Shown piece after piece: positions 29,120-38,350 of a stretch of 61,089 nucleotides of DNA. The notes under the pieces were generated by a model. That model saw only the letters and a list, made by a program, of their open reading frames with translations. It made no database searches and was not told the origin of the DNA. Source of the DNA: Clostridia bacterium. GTDB lineage: Bacteria; Bacillota; Clostridia; TANB77; CAG-465. Made by a program: the position numbers and the translations under genes. The first letter of the stretch is position 1, and each line of letters begins with the position of its first letter. The stretch lies in NCBI GenBank assembly GCA_026415435.1, contig JAOAHC010000045.1:1-61089 (forward strand), written 5' to 3'.

Positions 29120-30016
29120 TTAATTAAACATTATAACTTCTCCAGTTAAATATCCTGCACATACATTTGAAGCTAGGAAAACAAATGTAGGAGAAATTTC
29201 AAAAGGTTGTGCTGCTCTACCCATTGTTGCGTATTTTCCAAGAGATACAACATCCTCTTCATTAGAATATGTTGAAGGAATAAGTGGAGTCCATGTATAT
29301 GTTGGAGCAACTGCATTTACTCGTATTCCTTTTGGTGCTAACTGTTTAGCTAAAGATTTGGTAAAAGATACAACTGCTCCCTTACTAGCTGAATATGCTA
29401 TAAGTTTTTCAAAGGGTTCAAACGCAAGAATTGAGCATGTATTAATTATTGAACTCCCACTTTTCATGTGTTTTACAGCGTGAGAAGCCATATAAAAGTA
29501 TGAAAATACGTTAGTACCAAAAATATCTAGTAGCTCATTATTAGATAGTTTTGTTATGTCAGGATCCAAGTATGCTGTAGCGCAATTATTTACTAAAATA
29601 TCTATCTTTCCATATGTTTTCATGGTTTCATCAACAACTTTTTTACAAAAATCCTCTTTAGATAAATCTCCTCTGATAAGTAAAGCTTTTCTTCCGTATT
29701 TTTCTACAATGTTTTTTGTTTCTTGAGCATCACCATCTTCTCTTTCGGATAAATATACTATTGTTAAATCAGCTCCTTCTTTTGCATATGCTATTGAAAC
29801 AGCTCTTCCTATACCACTATCTCCTCCTGTGATTATTGCTATCTTATTGTTAAGCTTACCACTACCAATATATGATGGATCATCGGAAATAGGTTTAGGA
29901 ATCATGATGCTTTCTATACCTGGTTTTTTGTCCTGATGTTGTGGTGGGAAAGTATATGGAATATTCATTCTATATAAACCAAAAACACTATTGTTATAAA
30001 AATTATATGGATACAT
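29120..30016 (-). CDS. short-chain dehydrogenase/reductase (YghA-like)
   Basis: 298 residues. A 50-residue N-terminal extension (PPQHQDKKPG) precedes a classical SDR Rossmann domain. Nucleotide-binding TGGDSGIGRA is near residue 64 and the catalytic YSASK near 208. Serine and asparagine positions are in TCSIL and GTNVFSYF. The usual NNAG is NNCA. The extension and spacing match the YghA group of NAD(P)-dependent reductases often found with stress or spore genes; the substrate is unknown. It is transcribed divergently from the ZIP gene. Confidence 0.88.
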   Translation of the reverse strand: MYPYNFYNNSVFGLYRMNIPYTFPPQHQDKKPGIESIMIPKPISDDPSYIGSGKLNNKIAIITGGDSGIGRAVSIAYAKEGADLTIVYLSEREDGDAQETKNIVEKYGRKALLIRGDLSKEDFCKKVVDETMKTYGKIDILVNNCATAYLDPDITKLSNNELLDIFGTNVFSYFYMASHAVKHMKSGSSIINTCSILAFEPFEKLIAYSASKGAVVSFTKSLAKQLAPKGIRVNAVAPTYTWTPLIPSTYSNEEDVVSLGKYATMGRAAQPFEISPTFVFLASNVCAGYLTGEVIMFN

Positions 30017-30126
30017 ATGATCACCTTAATAGATAAATATGAAGGTTTTTTAAAAGTATGTTTAAAATCTAAATTAAAATAGTATAAAAAAATAGTGATA
30101 GAATAAATTGTTTTGAGGTGTTAGTC

Positions 30127-30852
30127 TTGAAAAGTGCCATAATATTATTAATATTAATTACATTTTTAGAAGGCTTTAGCAGTGCTCTAGGTGGATTTTT
30201 AGGTTCTTTAATACCTAAAGATTCAAAAAAACTGACAGCTAGTCTATATGAAGTTGCAGCAGGTATGATGACATCGGTGGTGTGTTTTGAAATGATACCA
30301 GATAGTATAGAAATTTCTAATATATGGATAACCCTTATAGGCATATTAATTGGTGTGTTTTTTATACTTTTTCTTGATATATTGATAAGAAAAAAAGAAA
30401 AGAAAACTAAATATAGTCTTTCAAGTTCTTCATTTTTAATTATAATAGCTATGGCTGCACATAATATAGCAGAAGGAATAGCAATAGGAGCAGGAACAAG
30501 TTTTTCAATTACACTTGGAGTAGTAATAATATTTTCAATATTTTTGCATAATATACCAGAAGGTATGATTGTAGGAATGTCAATAAATAGAGAAAATAAA
30601 GGTTTAATTAAGGCAATAAAATATAGTGCTATAGTTGGAATGCCGACAGGCCTAGGAGCATTTTTTGGCAAGATAGTGGGAGATATTTCTAATGTGTATA
30701 TTTCTATTAGTCTAGCTGTAGCTTCAGGCGCAATGCTATATATAGTGGCCTGTGATTTAATACCAAGTTCAATTAAATTAACTAATAGTAAAAAAGTGTA
30801 TTTATCATATATACTTGGTATATTAATTGGAATTATTGCAACAACAATATAA
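30127..30852 (+). CDS. ZIP family divalent metal transporter
   Basis: About 241 residues with eight hydrophobic segments. The metal-binding helices read AAHNIAEGIAIGAG and LHNIPEGMIVGM, the His-Asn-x-x-Glu signature of ZupT/GufA-type ZIP proteins. It imports zinc, iron or manganese. TTG 30127 is preferred, with GAGGTG six bases upstream. GTG 30118 overlaps that site. Confidence 0.9.
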   Translation: MKSAIILLILITFLEGFSSALGGFLGSLIPKDSKKLTASLYEVAAGMMTSVVCFEMIPDSIEISNIWITLIGILIGVFFILFLDILIRKKEKKTKYSLSSSSFLIIIAMAAHNIAEGIAIGAGTSFSITLGVVIIFSIFLHNIPEGMIVGMSINRENKGLIKAIKYSAIVGMPTGLGAFFGKIVGDISNVYISISLAVASGAMLYIVACDLIPSSIKLTNSKKVYLSYILGILIGIIATTI

Positions 30853-30923
30853 TTATGCTAAGCCTTCAATTGACATTAAATCAATTATATGCTAATATAT
30901 TAGTGGAAAATAGGAGGCATTCT

Positions 30924-31379
30924 ATGCTAAAAGTAATGTTTGTTTGTACAGGTAATATTTGTAGGAGTCCAATGGCTAATCATTACATGCAAATGAAAAT
31001 AAATAACTCAGATAGACAAGCTGATTTTATTATTTCTTCTTGTGGAACAAATGCATCTACAGGGCAAAAAGCGACTAACTATGCTATACAAGTAATGAAA
31101 GAGTATGGAGTAGATATGGAAAGTCATAGAGCAACAAGAATAGAAGATAGTGAAATAAAAGACTATGATTTGATTTTTACACTTACTAAATTCCATAAAG
31201 ATTACATTGAAAGAATATATCCTACTTTAAAGTCAAAGATATTTGTTTTGAAGGAATTCGTAGATAAAGATGTTGTATATAAAGATATTGATGATCCATG
31301 GGGACTAGATTTAATTGTATACAAAGAATGTTCTAAAGAAATAGTTGAAAATATAGATAAACTAATAGAAAAAATATAG
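30924..31379 (+). CDS. low-molecular-weight protein phosphatase
   Basis: 151 residues. The P-loop is FVCTGNICRSPMA (Cys nucleophile plus Arg) and the catalytic Asp is in DDPWG near residue 120. The residue after GN in the loop is Ile, as in tyrosine phosphatases. The arginine phosphatase YwlE has Thr there, so phosphotyrosine is the better guess. AGGAGG precedes ATG 30924. It is followed by rpiB, the same neighbour as ywlE in Bacillus. Confidence 0.92.
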   Translation: MLKVMFVCTGNICRSPMANHYMQMKINNSDRQADFIISSCGTNASTGQKATNYAIQVMKEYGVDMESHRATRIEDSEIKDYDLIFTLTKFHKDYIERIYPTLKSKIFVLKEFVDKDVVYKDIDDPWGLDLIVYKECSKEIVENIDKLIEKI

Positions 31380-31391
31380 GGAAGTGATAAT

Positions 31392-31862
31392 GTGGTAATA
31401 ATAGGATCTGATCATACAGGTGTGAATCTAAAAAAACAGATTATAGAGTGTTTAAAAATAAATCATATAACATATAAAGATGTGACTGATTATAATACCC
31501 AAGATGGGGACGATTATCCAGATATTGCAAATATAATATGTAGAAATGTATTGAAAGATGTAAATAATTTGGGAATTGCAATTTGTGGAACAGGTATAGG
31601 GATTTCAATAGCTTGTAATAAAATACATGGAATAAGAGCAGCTGTTTGTACAGATGAATATATGGCTCAGATGTCAAGAGCTGATAATAATGCAAATGTT
31701 CTATGTTTAGGTTCAAGAACTGAGCTTGCTAAAGATAAAGAAAAAATAGAAAATATAGTTAATGCGTTTTTGGAGGGCTTTTTTGAGGGTGGAAGACACG
31801 AAAGAAGACTAGATAAAATAAGACAAATCGAAATACAAGGTGGAAAATCATATGATAGTTAA
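31392..31862 (+). CDS. rpiB: ribose-5-phosphate isomerase B
   Basis: 156 residues. Starts MVIIGSDHTGVNLKK, has DYPDIA and ICGTGIGISIACNKI, with the catalytic Cys and the His of GIRAAVCTDEYMA downstream. It interconverts ribose-5-P and ribulose-5-P. The start is GTG 31392. It overlaps the next gene by 11 bp. Confidence 0.96.
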   Translation: MVIIGSDHTGVNLKKQIIECLKINHITYKDVTDYNTQDGDDYPDIANIICRNVLKDVNNLGIAICGTGIGISIACNKIHGIRAAVCTDEYMAQMSRADNNANVLCLGSRTELAKDKEKIENIVNAFLEGFFEGGRHERRLDKIRQIEIQGGKSYDS

Positions 31863-32934
31863 TATGGTAATATATAGTTTAATAATAATAACTTTTATAT
31901 GTTGTTTAATACTAACCCCAATTTCTATTGCTATTGCTAAAAAATATGATATAGTGGATATACCAAAAGATAAAAGAAAGATACATTCAGTTGCTATGCC
32001 AAGAATAGGTGGGGTTTCAATAGTTATTTCAATGATTATAGGTCTTGCTATATATTATTTTTTAACTAGAATGGTTTCATCAGTTGCATTAAATGAGAAA
32101 TTTGTAGGCTATTTTGTGGGAGCAATAATTATATCAGTAATGGGACTTGTTGATGATATAATTAATTTAAGAGCTAGATATAAATTTATATTTCAGCTAA
32201 TAGCAGCAAGTATAATATACTTTTTTGGGATAACAATAGAAGGAATAAAAATACCATTTTTATATCCATACATGATTGATTTTGGATTTTTATCTTTCCC
32301 AATAACACTAATATGGATAATAGGTATAACCAATGCAGTAAATTTAATAGATGGATTAGATGGTCTAGCTGCTGGAATATCTGCAATATCTGCAACAGCT
32401 TTACTTACAATTTTTATAGCTACATCAGCAAGTTTGGAAGCAATTATAATAACTGCAGTTATGGTGGGTGCGACACTTGGATTTTTACCATATAATTTTA
32501 ACCCGGCCAAGACCTTTATGGGAGATGTAGGATCTAATTTTCTGGGATATACTCTTGCGGTTGTATCTGTTCTTGGTTTTGCAAAAGGATATACAATGCT
32601 TGCAATAATAGCTCCAATCTTAACTTTAGGTGTACCAATTTTTGATACACTATTTGCTATGGCAAGAAGATTAATTAATCGTAAACCTGTTTTGCAACCA
32701 GATGGTGGACATGTTCATCACAGATTATTAAAGAGAGGTTTTAGCCAAAAGCAAGCAGTTTTAATATTATATACGGCTACTAGTATTTTATGTATGATAG
32801 CTGTGGTTATAATATCAGCTGATATATGGAAATTACTTTTACTTATAATAGCTACGATTGTATTTGTAGGCATAGGACTTTTAAAGACCAAAGAAAAAGT
32901 AGATATTAATGATAATAATGAGAAAAGTGAGTGA
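31852..32934 (+). CDS. undecaprenyl-phosphate N-acetylhexosamine-1-phosphate transferase (TagO/WecA type)
   Basis: 360 residues, about ten membrane helices. Family motifs in order: KIHSVAMPRIGGVSI, GLVDDIINLRARYK, NAVNLIDGLDGLAAG, FMGDVGSNFLGY and GGHVHHRLLKRGFSQ. It starts lipid-linked synthesis of a wall polymer such as teichoic acid or capsule. ATG 31852 is used, with GGTGG eight bases upstream inside rpiB. No other polymer genes adjoin it apart from the GT2 gene 4 kb away. Confidence 0.94.
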   Translation: MIVNMVIYSLIIITFICCLILTPISIAIAKKYDIVDIPKDKRKIHSVAMPRIGGVSIVISMIIGLAIYYFLTRMVSSVALNEKFVGYFVGAIIISVMGLVDDIINLRARYKFIFQLIAASIIYFFGITIEGIKIPFLYPYMIDFGFLSFPITLIWIIGITNAVNLIDGLDGLAAGISAISATALLTIFIATSASLEAIIITAVMVGATLGFLPYNFNPAKTFMGDVGSNFLGYTLAVVSVLGFAKGYTMLAIIAPILTLGVPIFDTLFAMARRLINRKPVLQPDGGHVHHRLLKRGFSQKQAVLILYTATSILCMIAVVIISADIWKLLLLIIATIVFVGIGLLKTKEKVDINDNNEKSE

Positions 32935-32938
32935 TTAT

Positions 32939-33172
32939 ATGGAAGAAAAAAAAGATGATATTGTTAAAATAGGTGCAGAATATATGCACTTTAAAGGAAA
33001 AAGATGTCTAGTGGAAAATATAGCCTATGATTGTGAAACATGTGAGAAAGTAGTTATATATATAGAAGGTGGAAAAACATGGGTAAGGAAGTTATCTAGT
33101 TTTCTAGAAGAAATACCTGAAAGACCTGATAATATAACAGGACAAAAGCACAGATTTGAAGATATTAAATAA
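32939..33172 (+). CDS. DUF1653 family small protein
   Basis: 77 residues. The core GAEYMHFKGKRCLVENIAYD and KTWVRKLSSFLEEI match the DUF1653 pattern of a Tyr-x-His-Phe-Lys-Gly start and a Trp-Val-Arg-Pro-like end. Function unknown. ATG 32939 sits 5 bp after the previous stop, so it is the last gene of the phosphatase-rpiB-tagO operon. Confidence 0.8.
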   Translation: MEEKKDDIVKIGAEYMHFKGKRCLVENIAYDCETCEKVVIYIEGGKTWVRKLSSFLEEIPERPDNITGQKHRFEDIK

Positions 33173-33231
33173 GAATTAACGTATTAAAATTAAAAGCCTA
33201 AAATATAATATATATGAATGGAGAGATAAAA

Positions 33232-33675
33232 ATGAAAGAAGAATTATTAAAAGATTTAAAACAAGCAATGATAGATAAAGATTCAATAAAAAAAGATACT
33301 ATAACAATGCTTAGAGCGGCTGTTTTACAAATAGAAAAAGATGAACAAAAAACTTTGAATGATGAAGATATAATTGCTGTTGTTGCAAAAGAAATTAAAA
33401 AGAGAAAAGAAGCAGCTTTAGAATATGAAAAGACACAAAGGGAAGATATCATAGAAAATTTGAACAAAGAAATAGAAATATTATCAAAATATCTTCCAGA
33501 ACAATTGTCAAATGAAGAAATAAAGGTATTAGTACAAGAAGCAATAGAGAGTACTTCAGCTACATCTATTAAAGATATGGGAAAGGTTATGAATATATTA
33601 AGACCTAAAATATCTGGTAGAGCTGATGGAAAAGTGGTTAGCGATATAATAAAAGAAAACTTACAAAATATATAA
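33232..33675 (+). CDS. yqeY: GatB/YqeY domain protein
   Basis: 147 residues, almost all one YqeY helical domain similar to the tRNA-binding tail of GatB (KEELLKDLKQAMIDKDSIKK at the start and SIKDMGKVMNILRPKISGRA near the end). Its exact role is unknown; it may influence tRNA-dependent amidation. GGAG precedes ATG 33232. Confidence 0.93.
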   Translation: MKEELLKDLKQAMIDKDSIKKDTITMLRAAVLQIEKDEQKTLNDEDIIAVVAKEIKKRKEAALEYEKTQREDIIENLNKEIEILSKYLPEQLSNEEIKVLVQEAIESTSATSIKDMGKVMNILRPKISGRADGKVVSDIIKENLQNI

Positions 33676-33677
33676 TT

Positions 33678-33710
33678 AATAAAGGCCAAGATTAACACTT
33701 GGCATTTATT
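33678..33710 (+). terminator. terminator after yqeY
   Basis: GCCAAG / CTTGGC core with A/T extensions (AATAAAG and ATTTATT), directly after the stop. Confidence 0.75.
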
Positions 33711-33726
33711 ATAGAAAGGAATAGCT

Positions 33727-34989
33727 ATGTCTAATATTTATAAGATTAATAATGAAAAATTTAAAGGTATAAGCATTTCATATAATTTAACACTACCAAT
33801 AGTAAAAGAAAAAATTGCAGAAAATTCAGTGTTAGCTTCAGTACTTAGTAAAGGCTCAAAAAATTATCCTAATCAAAATGAAATAGATAGATTTTTATCA
33901 TGGCATTATGGGTCAAACTTTGAGACTAGTGTTGAAAAAATAGGAGATTTATATAATATTGAATTTAAATTTTTGATATTAAATAAAAAATATTTACCTA
34001 ATAATGAAGATGTTTTAGATAATTGCCTTAGATTTATGAATGACATTATATATAATCCTTTGGTGAATACATCTAAATTTGACAGTTTTATTGTAAAGAG
34101 AGAAAAAGAATATATTAGAGATAAAATAAATGAAAAAAAGGATGATAAATTAAGATATGCTGTGCAAAAAACTGAGGAACTTTTATGTGACAAAGAACCT
34201 TTTGGAGTATTCGTATATGGAAGAGAAGAAGATCTTGAAAATATAACAGAAGAATCATTATATAGAAGATATATAGAAGTGTTGGATGAATCTATGGTAA
34301 CAGTTATTATATCTGGAAACTTAACGGGATATGATGATATTGATAATAAAATCGAAGAAGTTTTTGGATCAAAACTAAATAGCAGAATTAGTTGTAATGA
34401 TTTGATAATAAATAATGTAAATGATAGTTATAATGAAAATATTCAATATTTTGAAGAAAAGGTCGAAAGTACGCAAAGCGTCCTAACAATGGGACTTAAA
34501 GTAAAAGATATTAATGAGGATGAAGTATTTCCTTTAATAGTTTACAATGCAATTTTAGGAGATACACCTAGTTCAAAATTGTTTCAAAATTTTAGAGAAA
34601 AAGAATCTTTAGCATATACTGTAAGATCAAGATATTACAGATATAAAAATATGTTTGTTATATATGCAGGTATTGATAAAATTAATTATAATAGAGCAAT
34701 TGAGGTTATAAAAGGCGAATTAAATTCTATAAAAAACGGAAATATAAATGAAGAAGAGTTTATAGCTTCAAAACAAAGCATTGTTGCTGATTTATTAGAG
34801 TGGTACGATTCAAAAGTAGCTTTGCAAAAAATGCTACTTAGTAATCTTTTAAACTATAAAAATACAGATATGAATTTAGAAGATATTATATCTAAAATTG
34901 AAAAAGTAACTATTAGTGATATTATAGAAGTATCAAAAAAAGTCGAGATTAATTTAATATATTTTCTTGGAGGTGAAAAAAGTGTATAA
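33727..34989 (+). CDS. ymfF: M16-family protein YmfF (EF-P modification associated)
   Basis: 420 residues with two M16 peptidase-like halves. The zinc motif HxxEH is missing: the corresponding stretch reads SVLASVLSKGSKNYPNQNE. So this is the inactive partner. M16 proteins often work as one active and one inactive subunit. In Bacillus ymfF and ymfH are needed for the 5-aminopentanol modification of EF-P. It overlaps ymfH by 8 bp. Confidence 0.85.
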   Translation: MSNIYKINNEKFKGISISYNLTLPIVKEKIAENSVLASVLSKGSKNYPNQNEIDRFLSWHYGSNFETSVEKIGDLYNIEFKFLILNKKYLPNNEDVLDNCLRFMNDIIYNPLVNTSKFDSFIVKREKEYIRDKINEKKDDKLRYAVQKTEELLCDKEPFGVFVYGREEDLENITEESLYRRYIEVLDESMVTVIISGNLTGYDDIDNKIEEVFGSKLNSRISCNDLIINNVNDSYNENIQYFEEKVESTQSVLTMGLKVKDINEDEVFPLIVYNAILGDTPSSKLFQNFREKESLAYTVRSRYYRYKNMFVIYAGIDKINYNRAIEVIKGELNSIKNGNINEEEFIASKQSIVADLLEWYDSKVALQKMLLSNLLNYKNTDMNLEDIISKIEKVTISDIIEVSKKVEINLIYFLGGEKSV

Positions 34990-36280
34990 GATAGAAGTTA
35001 TAAAAAACAGTAAGCTAGATGAATTATTATATACAACAACTCTAAGAAATGGGCTTAAAATATATATTTGTAAAAAGGCAGGATATAAGAAAAAAATAGG
35101 AATGTTCGGAACAAAGTATGGCTCAGTAGTTAACGATTTTGTAGACAAAGTGAGTGGAAAAAGGGTAACTGTGCCATCTGGAGTAGCACATTTTTTAGAA
35201 CATAAACTCTTTGAACAAGAAGGTGCAAATGCTTTAGATTTATTTACAAAGATAGGAGTAAGTTCTAATGCGTATACCTCTTTCGATCAGACAGTATATT
35301 TTTTTGAGACAGTTGATAAGTTTAACGAAGCTTTAGAGCTTCTTATAAAACTTGTAAAAACGCCATATTTTACAGATGAAAACGTAAAGAAAGAGCAAGG
35401 AATAATTGGTCAAGAAATAAACATGTATGAAGACAATTCAGATTATGTTGCATATTTTAACACTTTAATTGCAATGTATAATAAAAATCCTGTAAGAATT
35501 GATATTGCTGGGACAATTGACAGTATTTCGAAGATTACCAAAGAAACATTGTATACGTGCTATAATACATTTTACAAATCCTCAAATATGTTTTTAGTAG
35601 TTGTTGGTGATGTAGATATTGAAAACACAATTAAAATAATAGAGGATAATATAAAAATATATGAGAAAGACTATGGTATAAACAGCAATAGTAGTAATAT
35701 AGAGATATTTGAGGCTTATGAAGAAGAGCATATAAATAAAAAGATAATAGAAAAACAAATGGATATATATATGCCACAGATATGCATAGGATATAAACTT
35801 AACATAGTAGAAAAAAACGAAATAATAAAAAGAGATTTAGTATCTAGTCTTGTATCAGATATATATTTTTCAAAGTCATCAAAATTTTTTACAGAGGAAT
35901 ATGAAAAAGGAATAATAAGTGATGTTGTAAGCTTTAACTGTGAAAGTACAAAAACTTTTTCTCATGCTATAATAAGTGGATATTCTACAAAAATAGATTT
36001 ATTAAAAGAAGATTTATTAAAATATATAGAACAAATAAGAAATTCTCTTGTAGATAAAGATTTATTTGAACTTGCAAAAAGAAAAAAGATAGGTAATACT
36101 ATTTTTAGATCTGATAATTTAGACAATAGTTACAGAAGAATAATAGATTCAATACTTAATGAAAATGATGTATATGAAGACATTGATATAATAGATAGAA
36201 TAGAAGTATCAGATATAAGTGACTTTTTGAAACTTCTTGATAGTGATAAACAAGTTGTTTCGATAATAAGACAGAAATAA
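34982..36280 (+). CDS. ymfH: M16-family metalloprotease YmfH (EF-P modification associated)
   Basis: 432 residues. The active inverted zinc motif HFLEH is present in VAHFLEHKLFEQEGAN, with the third ligand Glu in IIGQEINMYEDN about 75 residues on. It pairs with the upstream inactive subunit. The start is GTG 34982, with GGAGGTG seven bases upstream; it lies inside the end of ymfF, so the two are translationally coupled. A terminator follows. Confidence 0.88.
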   Translation: MYKIEVIKNSKLDELLYTTTLRNGLKIYICKKAGYKKKIGMFGTKYGSVVNDFVDKVSGKRVTVPSGVAHFLEHKLFEQEGANALDLFTKIGVSSNAYTSFDQTVYFFETVDKFNEALELLIKLVKTPYFTDENVKKEQGIIGQEINMYEDNSDYVAYFNTLIAMYNKNPVRIDIAGTIDSISKITKETLYTCYNTFYKSSNMFLVVVGDVDIENTIKIIEDNIKIYEKDYGINSNSSNIEIFEAYEEEHINKKIIEKQMDIYMPQICIGYKLNIVEKNEIIKRDLVSSLVSDIYFSKSSKFFTEEYEKGIISDVVSFNCESTKTFSHAIISGYSTKIDLLKEDLLKYIEQIRNSLVDKDLFELAKRKKIGNTIFRSDNLDNSYRRIIDSILNENDVYEDIDIIDRIEVSDISDFLKLLDSDKQVVSIIRQK

Positions 36281-36303
36281 TATAAAATTATTAATTATAA
36301 AGA

Positions 36304-36342
36304 AATATAGAGTTGCTGTACGGCATCTCTATATTTTTAAAT
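36304..36342 (+). terminator. terminator after ymfH
   Basis: ATATAGAG / CTCTATAT stem with an inner GC pairing, followed by TTTTTAAA. A second hairpin with AATTGCTC / GAGCAATT and a T-run lies at 36376-36412. Confidence 0.7.
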
Positions 36343-36423
36343 TTAGTATCGAAAAGAATAATTAGATAAATATAAAAAAAGAATTGCTCATAATAAGAGC
36401 AATTTTTAAAAATATAAAATAAT

Positions 36424-36556
36424 AAAACAGTAATTAAAAGGAGGAACTATTATAGCAAATAAGCCATAATTTTGAAAACAAAATGTAAATTTATTATAAC
36501 TTATTTGTCGTAATTTGTCAATACGATTGCATGAGTTTTAATATAATTACTGTTTT
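36424..36556 (-). repeat. 133-bp stretch bounded by 13-bp inverted repeats
   Basis: AAAACAGTAATTA at 36424-36436 is the exact complement of TAATTACTGTTTT at 36544-36556. The right copy overlaps the end of the GT2 gene. The spacer is gene-free and contains an isolated GGAGG with no start codon. It may be a long terminator structure or a small relic element. Confidence 0.45.
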
Positions 36557-37482
36557 TTATTTGATTCTTTTATTATATAAATAGGTCTTTTTTTAACTTC
36601 AAGGTAGGTTTTAGCAAGGTATTGACCTATAACACCTATCATTAGAAGTTGTATTCCGCTAACAAATATTATTATGCATGCCAGAGAAGGCCATCCAGAA
36701 GTAGGATCTCCAAAGGCTAATGTCTTAACGATAATAACTAAAATTAGTATAAGTGAGATTATACAAAATAGAAATCCTAATGCTGAAGATATTACAAGTG
36801 GAAATGTTGAAAAGGCAGTAAATCCTTCTATAGAGTATTTAAAAAGATTTAAAAATGACCATTTTGTATCACCCGCAACACGTTGCACATTATCATAAGA
36901 TATCCATTTTGTTTTATAACCTACAAATCCAAATATTCCTTTGGAAAATCTATTATATTCACTTATTTCAATGATACTATTTAACATTTGCCTGGTCATA
37001 AGTCTAAAGTCTCTAGCTCCATCTACTATATCAATATTAGAAATTTTATTCATTATCTTATAAAATCTTTTAGAAAAAAAACTTCTAATTTTCTTTTCAC
37101 CTTTTCTTGAATGTCTACGTGTTGCAACAGAATCATAGCCATCTTCTGTTATATGCTTGTACATTTGAGGTAAAAGCGAAGGAGGATCTTGAAGATCTGC
37201 ATCCATAATTGCTATATAATCACCAGTACATTCTTTGAAACCTGCATACATAGCAGCCTCTTTACCAAAGTTTCTTGAAAAAGATGCATATCGTATAACA
37301 TTATTTTTATTTGATAATTCCTTTATAATTTCTAATGTATTATCAGTACTACCGTCATCAATAAAGAGGATTTCAAAAGAACAATAATTCATAGATTCTA
37401 TTACTTTATTTATTTCCTCTACAAAATGAGGTAGTGCGTGTGATTCGTTGTAGCAAGGTACAATAATTGATATTTTATCCAT
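36547..37482 (-). CDS. GT2 polyprenyl-phosphate glycosyltransferase (GtrB/DPM1 type)
   Basis: 311 residues. The GT-A domain (1-225) has SIIVPCYNESHAL, DDGSTDNTLEII, DADLQDPPSLL and ARDFRLMTRQM. Two C-terminal membrane helices follow (about 228-255 and 265-292). Such enzymes move a sugar to undecaprenyl phosphate for later transfer outside the cell. ATG 37482 is chosen with GGGAG five bases upstream. A single gene facing the origin. Confidence 0.9.
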   Translation of the reverse strand: MDKISIIVPCYNESHALPHFVEEINKVIESMNYCSFEILFIDDGSTDNTLEIIKELSNKNNVIRYASFSRNFGKEAAMYAGFKECTGDYIAIMDADLQDPPSLLPQMYKHITEDGYDSVATRRHSRKGEKKIRSFFSKRFYKIMNKISNIDIVDGARDFRLMTRQMLNSIIEISEYNRFSKGIFGFVGYKTKWISYDNVQRVAGDTKWSFLNLFKYSIEGFTAFSTFPLVISSALGFLFCIISLILILVIIVKTLAFGDPTSGWPSLACIIIFVSGIQLLMIGVIGQYLAKTYLEVKKRPIYIIKESNKKQ

Positions 37483-37664
37483 AAAAACTCCCATATAATA
37501 TCTGTATAACATATATTATATCATACACGTCAATTGAAAATTAATTTAAAAATAGTAGTATAATTTTGTATAGTACAATCTATAATTACTCATAATAGAT
37601 CATATAATTAATTATGAAATTATGTAATGTAAAATGTGACAAAAAACACGTTATTAGGCGTTTT

Positions 37665-37671
37665 TGTCGAA
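37665..37671 (+). promoter_or_regulatory. exact Spo0A box upstream of the Spo0E-like gene
   Basis: TGTCGAA, the 0A-box sequence, 29 bp before the -35 element of the next promoter. An inverted repeat TTTTTTGACAT / ATGTCAAAAAA (37684-37694, 37710-37720) also spans the -35 region and could be a second operator. Confidence 0.6.
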
Positions 37672-37700
37672 ACTTGCGATCGATTTTTTGACATAAAGTA

Positions 37701-37729
37701 TTGACTTCCATGTCAAAAAATGATATAAA
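37701..37729 (+). promoter_or_regulatory. promoter of the Spo0E-like gene
   Basis: TTGACT at 37701-37706, a 17-bp spacer, and TATAAA at 37724-37729, about 35 bp before the start codon. Confidence 0.75.
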
Positions 37730-37764
37730 TAAAAACATAATAGATAAAAAAAGGAGATGTTCTT

Positions 37765-37917
37765 ATGGTAATTGATGAAATTGACGTACTTAGAAGAAAA
37801 TTGGAAAAACAAGTTGTAGAAAAATGTTCTTATAAGCAAATATATAAGACTAGTACACAAATTGATAAGCTATTAATTGATTATTATGAAGAGCAGAAGC
37901 TAATTAAAGATACCTAA
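37765..37917 (+). CDS. Spo0E-like aspartyl-phosphate phosphatase
   Basis: 50 residues, reading IDEIDVLRRKLEKQVVEK and later KTSTQIDKLLIDYYEEQ. This is the Spo0E family pattern: two short helices with a Ser-x-x-Leu/Ile-Asp motif (here S30-T-Q-I-D34). These proteins remove phosphate from Spo0A~P and delay sporulation. AAGGAGATG precedes ATG 37765. The last 18 bp overlap the convergent gene ending at 37900. An exact Spo0A box upstream suggests feedback. Confidence 0.85.
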   Translation: MVIDEIDVLRRKLEKQVVEKCSYKQIYKTSTQIDKLLIDYYEEQKLIKDT

Positions 37918-38349
37918 TTTTCTAATAAATCCTATATCTGCAAATGAACTTAATTTAAAATCAAATAATATTAAAGCTAGTATAATTATAAACATATAAT
38001 CACAAGAATCTTCCATAATTAAAAATATTGCTAGGCCTATAATAATTAAGTCATCAATTGCAAAGGGTAAACCAAATATTGACATTGTATTGTTATCATT
38101 ATAAAGAGGGTTAATATTTAAATTTTCTTCAGTAGAATTTGTATTTAGTGGTTCAGTTACATAGCCTAAACCATATATATCTATCTTATTATTAATATTA
38201 TTCTCAACTGTGTTTTTTACGTTGTTGTTATAACTGTTTTTTTGATTCATAGTAGGAGGAGTAAAGGCAGTGTTAGGAGCAAATCTATAATTATTATATC
38301 TGTTATATTTCAAACTAGAAAAGGGATTATATATAGATCTTGAGAGCAT
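37900..38349 (-). CDS. Asn-rich protein with two C-terminal membrane segments
   Basis: 149 residues, not recognised. The N-terminal 70 residues are Asn/Tyr-rich (YNRYNNYRFAPN). The C-terminal 50 contain two hydrophobic stretches around LIIIGLAIFLIMEDSCDYMF. The second, ending in an acid-Ser-Cys-Asp-Tyr turn, resembles short hydrophobic tails found in spore-associated proteins of Clostridia (inference). ATG 38349 follows the previous stop by one base, so it is coupled. Confidence 0.65.
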   Translation of the reverse strand: MLSRSIYNPFSSLKYNRYNNYRFAPNTAFTPPTMNQKNSYNNNVKNTVENNINNKIDIYGLGYVTEPLNTNSTEENLNINPLYNDNNTMSIFGLPFAIDDLIIIGLAIFLIMEDSCDYMFIIILALILFDFKLSSFADIGFIRKLGIFN

Positions 38350-38350
38350 C

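Noticed and set aside
30069..30671. 200-codon open frame antisense to the ZIP gene
   Set aside because: Its hydrophobic look comes from the complementary codons of a membrane protein. The sense frame has clear ZIP motifs.
36424..36556. Small transposable (MITE-like) element
   Set aside because: The 13-bp ends are inverted, but no target duplication or second copy is visible, and the right end overlaps a gene stop. A terminator-like structure explains it as well.
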